From: JANPCX01 sp031431125
GTDB taxonomy: Bacteria; Pseudomonadota; Gammaproteobacteria; Burkholderiales; Burkholderiaceae_C
DNA: 30,323 bases
Assembly (NCBI GenBank): GCA_031431125.1
Contig: JANPCX010000084.1
Coordinates: 1-30,323, forward strand
Direction: 5' to 3'
The notes under the pieces were generated by a model, which saw only the letters and a list, made by a program, of their open reading frames with translations, had not been told where the DNA came from and did no database searches. Every line of letters starts with the position of its first letter. Positions within the stretch are counted from its first letter, which is position 1. A program made the translations under genes and the position numbers. Below, one piece after another: positions 22,790-30,249 of this stretch.

Positions 22790-24463
22790 GTGGAAAAAAC
22801 CTGGCTCAAACACTATCCGGCAGGCGTACCGGCCACCATCAACGCGGAGCAGTACCCCTCTTTGGTGGCGCTGATGGAGGAGAGCTTCAAAAAGTACGGC
22901 GACCTTCCGGCCTACAAATTCATGGGTAAAACCATGACGTTTGCCCAAGTGGACGAAGCCTCCCGGGCCATGGCTGCTTATCTGCAGTCTTTGGGTTTGG
23001 TGCGCGGTGACCGTGTAGCACTCATGATGCCCAATGTGCCGCAATACCCCGTGGCCATCGCAGCCGTGCTGCGGGCGGGTTTTGTGGTGGTCAACGTCAA
23101 TCCGCTGTACACGCCCCGAGAGCTGGAGCACCAACTCAAAGACTCGGGCTCCAAAGCCATCATCATCATCGAGAACTTCGCGACCACCTTGCAGCAATGC
23201 ATCAACAGCGTTCCGACCAAAAAAATCATCATCACCGCCTTGGGTGACATGCTGGGCTTCCCCAAGAGTTTGATCGTCAACTACGTCGTGCGCAAAGTGA
23301 AGAAGATGGTGCCGGCGTTTGAGTTGCCGGGTGCGGTGCGTTTCAATGACGCGCTGTCTCAGGGCCGGGGCAATACCTTCACCCCCGCCAAGACGGGCCC
23401 CGACGATGTGGCTGTGTTGCAGTACACCGGTGGCACCACCGGTGTGAGCAAGGGCGCTGTGCTGCTCAACCGCAACTTGGTGGCCAATATTTTGCAGTGC
23501 GAGGCTTGGTACCAACCTGCGCTTAAACGCATTCCGCAAGGCGAGCAAATTCTGACCGTCTGTGCGTTGCCGATTTATCACATCTTCGGCTTCAATACGA
23601 ATGTGATGCTGTCCATGCGCATGGGGGGCTGCAACCTGCTCATCCCCAACCCGCGCGACTTGCCCGCCATGTTCAAAGAACTCTCACGGGAGAAGTTCCA
23701 CAGCTTCCCCGCAGTCAACACACTCTTCATGGCCATGGCCAACCATGCTGACTTCAACACGGTGGACTGGAGTTCATTGAAGATTTCAGTCGGTGGTGGC
23801 ATGGCCGTGCAAAGCGCCACGGCCAAGCAGTGGTTGGAGAAAACCGGCTGCGCCATCATTGAAGGCTACGGCTTGTCTGAAACATCCCCAGTGGCCTCCA
23901 CCAATCCAGTGGACGTCAACACCTACAGCGGCAACATTGGCCTGCCCATGCCCAACACCGAAATGAAGCTGTTGGACGACGACGGCAACGAGGTGGCACT
24001 GGGCGAGCGGGGCGAGATCGCCATCAAAGGCCCCCAGGTCATGGCGGGCTATTGGCAGCGCCCGGACGAAACCGCCAAGGTCATGACGGCCGATGGCTTC
24101 TTCCGCACCGGTGACATTGGTGTGGTGGACGAACGCGGTTTCTTCAAAATCGTCGATCGCAAGAAAGACATGATTTTGGTCAGTGGCTTCAATGTTTATC
24201 CCAATGAAGTCGAAGACGTGGTGACCCAAATGCCTGGGGTACTGGAATGCGCGGCGGTCGGCGTTCCTGATGCCAAGGCGGGCGAGGCGGTGAAACTCGT
24301 CATCGTCAAGAAAGACCCGTCCATCACCGAAGCCGATGTACGCGCCTATTGCGAAGTCAACCTCACCGGATACAAACGGCCCAAGGTGGTGGAGTTCCGC
24401 GCCGATTTGCCCAAATCACCCGTCGGGAAAATTTTGCGCCGGGAGTTGCGCGATAAGGTCTGA
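22790..24463 (+). CDS. fadD: Long-chain fatty acid--CoA ligase
   Basis: A 557-residue adenylate-forming enzyme that activates fatty acids to acyl-CoA for beta-oxidation or lipid synthesis, at the inner membrane face. The AMP-binding loop YTGGTTGVSKG begins near residue 212. The LPIYHIFGF linker, the GYGLSETSPVAS motif, FFRTGDIG and the hinge DRKKDMILVSGFNVYPNEVE follow, with the catalytic lysine in SPVGKILRREL close to the C-terminus. Length and motifs fit FadD. The start is GTG at 22790-22792, with GGAG six bases upstream, inside an inverted repeat arm. It is divergent from the other acyl-CoA ligase gene and leads into rsmE 57 bp downstream. Confidence 0.94.
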   Translation: MEKTWLKHYPAGVPATINAEQYPSLVALMEESFKKYGDLPAYKFMGKTMTFAQVDEASRAMAAYLQSLGLVRGDRVALMMPNVPQYPVAIAAVLRAGFVVVNVNPLYTPRELEHQLKDSGSKAIIIIENFATTLQQCINSVPTKKIIITALGDMLGFPKSLIVNYVVRKVKKMVPAFELPGAVRFNDALSQGRGNTFTPAKTGPDDVAVLQYTGGTTGVSKGAVLLNRNLVANILQCEAWYQPALKRIPQGEQILTVCALPIYHIFGFNTNVMLSMRMGGCNLLIPNPRDLPAMFKELSREKFHSFPAVNTLFMAMANHADFNTVDWSSLKISVGGGMAVQSATAKQWLEKTGCAIIEGYGLSETSPVASTNPVDVNTYSGNIGLPMPNTEMKLLDDDGNEVALGERGEIAIKGPQVMAGYWQRPDETAKVMTADGFFRTGDIGVVDERGFFKIVDRKKDMILVSGFNVYPNEVEDVVTQMPGVLECAAVGVPDAKAGEAVKLVIVKKDPSITEADVRAYCEVNLTGYKRPKVVEFRADLPKSPVGKILRRELRDKV

Positions 24464-24479
24464 GGCCACCCGCCGCATT

Positions 24480-24516
24480 GGATGGGGCACACTCCTGGAT
24501 TCAGCAGGCCCCATCC
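24480..24516 (+). promoter_or_regulatory. Hairpin just before the rsmE start
   Basis: GGATGGGGC (24480-24488) is the exact reverse complement of GCCCCATCC (24508-24516), giving a 9-bp stem with a 19-base loop that ends four bases before the rsmE ATG. No T-tract follows, so it is not a classical terminator. It would cover the place where a Shine-Dalgarno should be; instead CCCTCC stands there. Confidence 0.4.
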
Positions 24517-24520
24517 CTCC

Positions 24521-25282
24521 ATGCCGCCACGTTTGTACTTGCCCCAGCTGCTGCACAGCGGTGAACAAATCGACTTGCCGGCCGGCGCAAGCCGGCATGT
24601 GCAAGTGCTGCGCCTGCAGCCCGGGCAAGCGCTAACGCTGTTCAACGGCCACGGCGGCGAATGGGACGCCGAGGTGGTCCAGATGGGCCGGCAAACCGTG
24701 GCTGTGCTGGTGGGCCATGAGCATCGCCCGCAGCGCGAGCTCCAGCTTCCCATCACCTTGGCCTTGGGCATGCCAGCCAACGACCGCATGGACACCGTGG
24801 TGGAAAAAGCTGGGGAACTCGGTGCATTTTGTATTCAGCCCTTGATGTGCGAACGCTCCGTGCTTCGCCTGCAAGGCGAACGAGCGCAAAAAAAACAGAC
24901 CCACTGGCAAGCCGTGGCAGCGTCCGCCAGTGAGCAATGCGGGCGTACCTCGGTCACCATGATTGAAAGCGTTCGTCATGTCAGGGACTGGTTGACTTCA
25001 CTGCCCAAGGTGCCAGCGACCGGCGCACAGCGCTGGTTGCTCAGCCCCACATCACCAACCGCTTGGCATCCTGATTTGGCGAAACCAGCGTCTTCCCTGC
25101 TTTTTCTGAGTGGGCCTGAGGGCGGGCTCAGCGCCGAGGAGGAAGGTTTGGCCAAACAACAGGGCTTCGTCCCCGTTTCGCTCGGCCCCCGCGTATTGCG
25201 GGCGGATACCGCGCCCTTGGCCGTTCTGGCTGCTTTGGCTTTGTCGAACCGTGCAGCAGACAGTCTGCCCACGGATGGGTGA
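24521..25282 (+). CDS. rsmE: 16S rRNA (uracil(1498)-N(3))-methyltransferase
   Basis: A 253-residue SPOUT-class methyltransferase that methylates U1498 in 16S rRNA. The N-terminal PUA-like domain shows LPAGASRHVQVLRLQPGQALTLFNGHGGEW. The C-terminal trefoil-knot domain shows ALGMPANDRMDTVVEKAGELG, the glycine-rich SAM loop LSGPEGGLSAEE and the family terminus SLGPRVLRADTAPLAVLAAL. The start MPPRLYLP fits the family; an in-frame ATG at 24482 would add 13 residues without support. No Shine-Dalgarno is visible. It sits 57 bp downstream of fadD and may be co-transcribed with it. Confidence 0.93.
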   Translation: MPPRLYLPQLLHSGEQIDLPAGASRHVQVLRLQPGQALTLFNGHGGEWDAEVVQMGRQTVAVLVGHEHRPQRELQLPITLALGMPANDRMDTVVEKAGELGAFCIQPLMCERSVLRLQGERAQKKQTHWQAVAASASEQCGRTSVTMIESVRHVRDWLTSLPKVPATGAQRWLLSPTSPTAWHPDLAKPASSLLFLSGPEGGLSAEEEGLAKQQGFVPVSLGPRVLRADTAPLAVLAALALSNRAADSLPTDG

Positions 25283-25311
25283 CCGACTCACCGACGTTCA
25301 CGCGAACCGCA

Positions 25312-25340
25312 TTGTTCTGTCACGCTCGCCAGGCGAGAAT
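25312..25340 (+). promoter_or_regulatory. Candidate promoter with a 13-bp dyad, upstream of the DUF937 gene
   Basis: TTGTTC (25312-25317) and GAGAAT (25335-25340) are 17 bp apart, with partial matches to -35 and -10. The palindrome CTCGCCAGGCGAG (25325-25337) lies between them and overlaps the -10. It could be an operator; the hairpin loop would be too short to form in RNA. Confidence 0.35.
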
Positions 25341-25371
25341 GCGAGTCTTCCAACCATTCGAGGAGTGTCAC

Positions 25372-25869
25372 ATGGGTTTGCTTGATTCAATTTTGGGTGC
25401 AGCGCTTAACCAAGGCGGCGGACAGTCCCAAGGCGGTGGCGGTTTGGGCGGTGTGCTGGGCAGCATGCTCGGTGGTGGCCAAGGCGGCGGCGGACAAGCG
25501 GCTTTGCTCAACATCGTGCTCGGAATGCTGGCCAACAAAGGCGGCGGCGGCGCAGCCGGCGCTGGTGGCATGGGCGGCTTGGGCGACTTGCTCAGCAAGT
25601 TTCAGCAAGGCGGCATGGGCGATGTCGCAAGTTCCTGGGTGGGCAAAGGCGACAACATGCCGATATCTGGTGACCAGCTTCAGTCGGTGTTGGGTTCGGA
25701 CATGATTGCCTCGATCGCGGCGCAGCTCGGCATGTCGCACGGGGACACGGCGTCTCAGTTGTCGCAGCTGCTGCCCGAGGTGGTGGACCGCGTCACACCG
25801 CAGGGCCAGGTGCCCGACAACGGTTTTGGCGACATCAGCGATTTGCTGGGCCAGTTGAGGCCGCGCTGA
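25372..25869 (+). CDS. YidB-like DUF937 protein
   Basis: A 165-residue glycine-rich protein of the DUF937 (YidB) family, function unknown. The first third has the family start MGLLDSILGAAL, followed by long Gly/Gln tracts (QGGGQSQGGGG and similar) and an aliphatic LLNIVLGMLANKGGGG segment. The second half carries the conserved FQQGGMGDVASSWVGKGDNMPISGDQL and LGMSHGDTASQLSQLLPEVVDRVTPQG. Start choice is firm: AGGAG sits six bases before the ATG at 25372. A possible own promoter lies in the 89-bp gap after rsmE. It converges with the methyltransferase gene with a 12-bp gap. Confidence 0.9.
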   Translation: MGLLDSILGAALNQGGGQSQGGGGLGGVLGSMLGGGQGGGGQAALLNIVLGMLANKGGGGAAGAGGMGGLGDLLSKFQQGGMGDVASSWVGKGDNMPISGDQLQSVLGSDMIASIAAQLGMSHGDTASQLSQLLPEVVDRVTPQGQVPDNGFGDISDLLGQLRPR

Positions 25870-25881
25870 TCGGCCTTGTTA

Positions 25882-27138
25882 TCAAGATGAAGATGTGGGC
25901 GGCTCGCCTCGCGTGGGGCCGCCCCGCATGGATCCAGCCACCAGATCAAAACGGTAAAGCCGACACTCAATCGGCCCGTTCCACATCGGCACCCGTCTGG
26001 ACTCCTTCAGTCGCATGCTTGACGGCAGCTTCATATCGGGGCTGAGCACGTAAGCGGTCCAGCCTGCTGCATGCTGGGTGTAGGCACGTTTCCAATGCGC
26101 CGACAGGCGCGGGAAGAAGTCGTCTGGTGTGTCGCGGTCTTCATTGGAGGCACGTGCCGCTTTACCGCTGACCTCAATGCGCTCGCCATAAGGTGGATTG
26201 ATCATCAAGGTCCCCGGCAAACCCTCGGGCAACTGGGGTGCCGGACGCTCCAAGGCATCGCCACCATTGAAGGTGATGTATGGCTCCACCCCGGCACGCT
26301 GTGCGTTACGCCGTGCAAAGTCAACCATGCGGAAGGAGACGTCACTCGCATAAATGGGCACGGGGCAGGCGTGGATGGCGGCTTGAGCGCGCTGTTTCAG
26401 TTGTTGCCACTGAATGCGCATGTCTTCTTCGATGAAGGGAAGCAAACGCTCAAAGGCGAAGCGGCGCTTGAGTCCGGGTGCGATGCCGCAAGCAATTTGC
26501 GCCGCCTCAATCGCAATGGTGCCGGAGCCGCAACACGGGTCGTGCAAGGCACCACCAGCCTCAGGTGTACCGCGCCAACCGGCAGCAGCCAGCATGGCGG
26601 CCGCAAGGGTTTCCTTCAAAGGGGCATCACCTTTGTCTTCGCGCCAGCCGCGTTTGAACAAGGGCTCGCCTGAGCTGTCAACGTACAAAGACGCACGCTC
26701 GGGCCCAAGGTGCAGCAGCAAGGGCAAGTCGGGCTGGCGTGTATCAACGCTGGGGCGCTCGTTGAACTGTTCGCGCATGCGGTCACAAACACCGTCTTTG
26801 ACCTTCAAGGTTGCAAAGTTCAAGCTGTGCAGGGGGCTTTGTTTGGCGGTGGTGTCGACACGCAAGGTGTGTTCGGGTGTGATCCACTGGGCCCAATCGA
26901 CGCCCATCGCCAACTCGTAGATGTCTTGCTCATTTTGGTAGGGGCCTTCAGCCACCTCCACCAAAACGCGCTGCGTCAAGCGGCATTGCAGGTTCAGCGT
27001 CATGACTTCCAAGGGGCCGCCTTCCAGGCTGACCCCGCCCCGCGCCGTGAACAAACGGCTGTCGGGCAAAACACGTTGCACTTCCTCAGCCAGCAACTCT
27101 TCTACGCCAGCAGCGCAGGGCAAAAATATCGGCAACAT
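25882..27138 (-). CDS. THUMP-domain class I SAM-dependent RNA methyltransferase (RlmL N-terminal type)
   Basis: A 418-residue protein resembling the N-terminal half of RlmL (YcbY), which methylates the N2 of G2445 in 23S rRNA. The THUMP RNA-binding domain covers roughly residues 1-160 (FLPCAAGVEELLAEEVQ, then TLRVDTTAKQSPLHSLNFATLKVKDGVCD). The Rossmann methyltransferase part has the SAM motif DPCCGSGTIAIEAAQIACG and the catalytic NPPYGERI. The second (RlmK) half of the E. coli fusion protein is absent, the usual state in this group as I recall. The tail is low-complexity (SMRGGPTRGEPPTSSS). The ATG at 27136-27138 overlaps the rpoN stop as TGATG; a GTG one codon earlier is possible. Confidence 0.85.
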   Translation of the reverse strand: MLPIFLPCAAGVEELLAEEVQRVLPDSRLFTARGGVSLEGGPLEVMTLNLQCRLTQRVLVEVAEGPYQNEQDIYELAMGVDWAQWITPEHTLRVDTTAKQSPLHSLNFATLKVKDGVCDRMREQFNERPSVDTRQPDLPLLLHLGPERASLYVDSSGEPLFKRGWREDKGDAPLKETLAAAMLAAAGWRGTPEAGGALHDPCCGSGTIAIEAAQIACGIAPGLKRRFAFERLLPFIEEDMRIQWQQLKQRAQAAIHACPVPIYASDVSFRMVDFARRNAQRAGVEPYITFNGGDALERPAPQLPEGLPGTLMINPPYGERIEVSGKAARASNEDRDTPDDFFPRLSAHWKRAYTQHAAGWTAYVLSPDMKLPSSMRLKESRRVPMWNGPIECRLYRFDLVAGSMRGGPTRGEPPTSSS

Positions 27139-28658
27139 CACATGGCCTTGCGTAAATTGGCGGGAGCGATCTTCAAGGCCTCGCGGTACTTGGCCACGGT
27201 GCGCCTGGCCACTTGAATGCCTTGTTCTTCGAGCATGGTCGAGAGCTGGCTGTCGCTCAAGGGCTTCTTGGGGTTCTCTGCCTCAACCAGTTGTTTGATC
27301 AGTGCGCGCACCGCTGTGCTGGACGCATTGCCGCCCGCTTCGGTATTGAGCGAAGAACCAAAAAAATACTTGAGCTCAAAGGTGCCAAAGGGCGTGGACA
27401 TGTATTTGGCTGTGGTCACACGCGAGATGGTCGACTCATGCAAACCCAACTCGTCGGCAATCTCGCGCAACACCAAGGGCTTCATGGCGATGGCGCCGTG
27501 GCTGAAGAAGTTTTTCTGGCGCTCCACGATGGCTTGGGAGACGCGCTGGATGGTGTCAAAGCGTTGCATGATGTTTTTGACAAACCATCGCGCCTCTTGC
27601 AAGCGGCCGCTGAGCCCGGCGTTTTGGTTCGCCGCGCCACGTTGCTGTTTGATCGCGTTGGCATACATGTCGTTCACGCGCAGCTTGGGCATGACGTCCG
27701 GGTTGAGCTGCACGCGCCAGCTGCGACCGACTTTTTGCACGATAACGTCCGGAATGATGATGTTGTCTTCAGCCCGTGCAAACGGGCGGCCGGGTTTGGG
27801 CTCCAGCGATGTGATGAGGCCCTGCGCTTGGCGCAGCAAGTCTTCGTCCGCGCCGGTGACGGACATGAGTTTTCTCAAGTCGCGCCGGGCCAGCAGCTCC
27901 AGGTGCTGCTTACAAACAATGATGGCAATCATTTGGACCTGGCTGCGCGGCTGGGCGCGCAACTGCAGCACCAGGCACTCGCTCAAGTCGCGGGCACCCA
28001 CACCGAGCGGGTCCATGTGCTGCAACCATTTCAAAGCGCATTTCAGGCGCTCGATCAGTGCTTCGGCATCTTCTTCATTGCTGGTCAAACCTTCGGCCAA
28101 TTCTTCAATCGAGCTGGCAAGGTAACCGTCGTCGTTCACCGATTCAATCAGCAATTGCAGTGCCGCCTCGTCTTCCGGCGACAAACGCATGCCCAGCAAC
28201 TGCTGGCGTAAGTGGTCCTGCAGACTCAGGCTGGCACCTTGGCGCTCTTGTGGATCGAAGTCGTCGCCACTGTGTTCACCTGCCGTGCTGTTCGAAGGCA
28301 AATCGCGGATGCCATCAAAGTCATCGCGTTCGGTGCCGTTTTCCCAGTCTTCACGCTCGGTGGTGCCAAATTCGGCGCTGTCCAGGGCGGGTGCATCGTC
28401 ACCGGCTTCGTGCTGGGTATCTACCGCCGATTCGCTCTCGCGTTCACCCACACGTTCGGCCGAACTGAGGCGTTCTGCCAGCGGCTCAGGCGCTGCCACG
28501 CTGTCCTCTTCAACGTCCAAGAACGGGTTTTGCTCCAGCATTTGCTCCACCTCCTGCTGCAACTCCAGCGTGGAGAGCTGCAGCAAACGAATGGACTGCT
28601 GCAACTGCGGCGTGAGCGCCAGGTGGGCGGAAAGCCTGAGTTGGAGTGAAGGCTTCAT
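27138..28658 (-). CDS. rpoN: RNA polymerase sigma-54 factor
   Basis: A 506-residue sigma-54. Region I is glutamine- and leucine-rich and covers about residues 1-50 (LQLRLSAHLALTPQLQQSIRLLQLS). A strongly acidic region II linker follows to about 125 (EDSVAAPEPLAERL, REDWENGTERDDFD). The core-binding region, the helix-turn-helix and the RpoN box ARRTVAKYRE at 484-493 follow. It recognises -24/-12 promoters and depends on AAA+ activators. The start ATG is 18 bp downstream of the lptB stop; a GGAG element about ten bases upstream supports it. It belongs to the lptA-lptB-rpoN operon, and its stop overlaps the methyltransferase start. Confidence 0.97.
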   Translation of the reverse strand: MKPSLQLRLSAHLALTPQLQQSIRLLQLSTLELQQEVEQMLEQNPFLDVEEDSVAAPEPLAERLSSAERVGERESESAVDTQHEAGDDAPALDSAEFGTTEREDWENGTERDDFDGIRDLPSNSTAGEHSGDDFDPQERQGASLSLQDHLRQQLLGMRLSPEDEAALQLLIESVNDDGYLASSIEELAEGLTSNEEDAEALIERLKCALKWLQHMDPLGVGARDLSECLVLQLRAQPRSQVQMIAIIVCKQHLELLARRDLRKLMSVTGADEDLLRQAQGLITSLEPKPGRPFARAEDNIIIPDVIVQKVGRSWRVQLNPDVMPKLRVNDMYANAIKQQRGAANQNAGLSGRLQEARWFVKNIMQRFDTIQRVSQAIVERQKNFFSHGAIAMKPLVLREIADELGLHESTISRVTTAKYMSTPFGTFELKYFFGSSLNTEAGGNASSTAVRALIKQLVEAENPKKPLSDSQLSTMLEEQGIQVARRTVAKYREALKIAPANLRKAM

Positions 28659-28676
28659 GGCAGGCTGAGCCCGGGG

Positions 28677-29453
28677 CTACATGCGGAAATGTTCGCCGAG
28701 GTAGACCTTACGCACATCAGCGTTCTCGACGATGTCTGTGGGGGTACCTTCTGCCAACACGGCGCCATCACTGATGATGTAGGCACGGTCACAAATGCCC
28801 AGGGTTTCGCGGACGTTGTGGTCGGTGATGAGCACGCCTATGCCGCGGTTCTTCAGAAAGTTGATGATGCGCTGAATCTCGAGCACGGCGATCGGATCAA
28901 CACCGGCAAACGGCTCGTCCAACAGGATGAACCTGGGCTGTGTGGCCAAGGCCCGCGCTATTTCGACTCGGCGTCGCTCCCCGCCCGACAGGGCTGGTGC
29001 GGGGCTCAAGCGCAACTTTTCCAAACCCAGGTCTTGCAGCAGGCCTTGCAGCATCTTTTCTATGGCCGCAACTTTGAGTGCCTTTCCGTCAGCATCCACC
29101 TGCAGCTCCAGCACGGCGCGGATGTTCTCCTCCACGTTCAGCTTGCGGAAAATAGACGCTTCTTGGGGCAGGTAGGACAAACCCAGACGCGAGCGGCGGT
29201 GAATGGGCAGGCGCTCTACACGCTGGCCTTCGATCGTGATCTGGCCGGCATCGGCGCGCACCAGGCCAACAATCATGTAGAAGCTGGTGGTTTTGCCAGC
29301 GCCGTTGGGGCCGAGCAAACCCACCACTTCGCCCGCGCGCACGGAGACGTGCACATCCTTGACCACCTGACGTGCACCATAACTCTTTTGCAGGCCGACG
29401 GCCTCCAGGCACTGGTTTTGACGGTCGGTGCGTGCGGCCGCAGCCGGTTGCAT
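28677..29453 (-). CDS. lptB: LPS export ABC transporter ATP-binding protein LptB
   Basis: A 258-residue ABC ATPase that powers LPS extraction from the inner membrane through LptFG and passes it to LptC/LptA. Walker A GPNGAGKT is at residues 48-55, the Q-loop is in YLPQEASIFRKL, the signature LSGGERRRVEIARAL follows, then Walker B FILLDEPFAGVD and the switch histidine in TDHNVRE. The ATG at 29451-29453 overlaps the lptA stop (TGATG); a GTG one codon earlier is an alternative. A short N-terminal extension (about 14 residues) precedes the ABC core. LptFG and LptC are not in this window. Confidence 0.96.
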   Translation of the reverse strand: MQPAAAARTDRQNQCLEAVGLQKSYGARQVVKDVHVSVRAGEVVGLLGPNGAGKTTSFYMIVGLVRADAGQITIEGQRVERLPIHRRSRLGLSYLPQEASIFRKLNVEENIRAVLELQVDADGKALKVAAIEKMLQGLLQDLGLEKLRLSPAPALSGGERRRVEIARALATQPRFILLDEPFAGVDPIAVLEIQRIINFLKNRGIGVLITDHNVRETLGICDRAYIISDGAVLAEGTPTDIVENADVRKVYLGEHFRM

Positions 29454-30118
29454 CACTTCCTGTCTCCGAGCACGGGCGTGGATTTCAGTGGCAGCGCCGA
29501 CGGGCTGACCCCTACACCAGCCGAAGCCGCTTCTTGCGCCGCAGGCGTCCCTTCGCGGGGAGAAAGCACAGCACGCACTCGGCCGCCGGGGTTGGCGGGG
29601 CTGGCGCTGGCGGGGCCACCCACCACAGTGAACACCTCCGAGGTGTTGTCGTAGGTGATGACGTTGCCCACGGCTTCGTCGACCACGACCCCGGCACGCA
29701 TGCGTCTGATCACCGCGCGGTTCTGCAAACGCAAGGTGTCGGCCTTGGCATCGTATTCAATGCGTTCGGCTTCACCTTCTATCGTTTCGTCCAAACCTTC
29801 GCGTTTTTGTTTGAAATAGGCCAGTTTCCCGGTCGCTGCCAGCGCCACACTTTGGTGGTAGCCCTCAGGGGTTTGGCGCACATCAATTTGCCCTGCGCGC
29901 ATCACCAGACTGCCCTTGCTCAGCACGACATTGCCACTGAAAACACCGAACTGTTTCAGGTCGTCGTAGCGACCCGCGTCGGCTTCCACATTCAGCGGCT
30001 TGAGACGATCCGCCTTTTCTGCACCAGCGGGAGAGGCGAGCAGCATGGCCGCTGCAAAAAGCGCGCAGGCGCCGCGACGGCCCTTCAGGGAGCGAGTGGG
30101 TGCAGGTGGGTGGGTCAT
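29453..30118 (-). CDS. lptA: LPS export periplasmic protein LptA
   Basis: A 221-residue periplasmic beta-jellyroll protein that forms the bridge carrying LPS to the outer membrane. The signal peptide has an RR/K-rich start, a hydrophobic core (ACALFAAAMLLAS) and a cleavage site after AGA near residue 33. The OstA/LptA domain follows: FSGNVVLSKGSLVMRAGQIDV, GEAERIEYDAKADTLRL and VVVDEAVGNVITYDNTSEVF. I chose the ATG at 30116-30118 because it gives a normal signal peptide; the in-frame ATG at 30163 would add residues encoded by a large hairpin. No Shine-Dalgarno is seen, which suggests the gene was once coupled to lptC. Upstream lies an IS-like end instead of lptC. Confidence 0.92.
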   Translation of the reverse strand: MTHPPAPTRSLKGRRGACALFAAAMLLASPAGAEKADRLKPLNVEADAGRYDDLKQFGVFSGNVVLSKGSLVMRAGQIDVRQTPEGYHQSVALAATGKLAYFKQKREGLDETIEGEAERIEYDAKADTLRLQNRAVIRRMRAGVVVDEAVGNVITYDNTSEVFTVVGGPASASPANPGGRVRAVLSPREGTPAAQEAASAGVGVSPSALPLKSTPVLGDRK

Positions 30119-30121
30119 AGG

Positions 30122-30166
30122 GGCATGAAACTTGCAGAGCCATTCTAGCTCTGCATTTTTCATGCC
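30122..30166. repeat. 45-bp interrupted palindrome directly upstream of lptA
   Basis: GGCATGAAA (30122-30130) pairs with TTTCATGCC (30158-30166), and TGCAGAGC (30133-30140) pairs with GCTCTGCA (30148-30155). The result is one long hairpin with a 2x2 internal loop and a 7-base apical loop. On the plus strand the inner stem is followed by TTTTTC, like an intrinsic terminator pointing toward the IS; on the minus strand there is no such tract. TAGAAT in the apical loop (minus strand, 30142-30147) is a 5/6 match to a -10 box. Confidence 0.7.
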
Positions 30167-30192
30167 GAAGAGAAAATCGCGCCGGTGTAGAG

Positions 30193-30234
30193 AGCAAATG
30201 ATCTGTCCGGAGCTGTAGCAAGTAATCTGTCCGG
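30193..30234 (+). repeat. Two 18-bp direct repeats at the IS end
   Basis: The copies are 30193-30210 and 30217-30234, both ending in ATCTGTCCGG; they differ at two positions. Multiple tandem sites at an IS terminus are usually bound by the transposase. Confidence 0.7.
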
Positions 30235-30249
30235 TTTAGGGGAGGTGCG

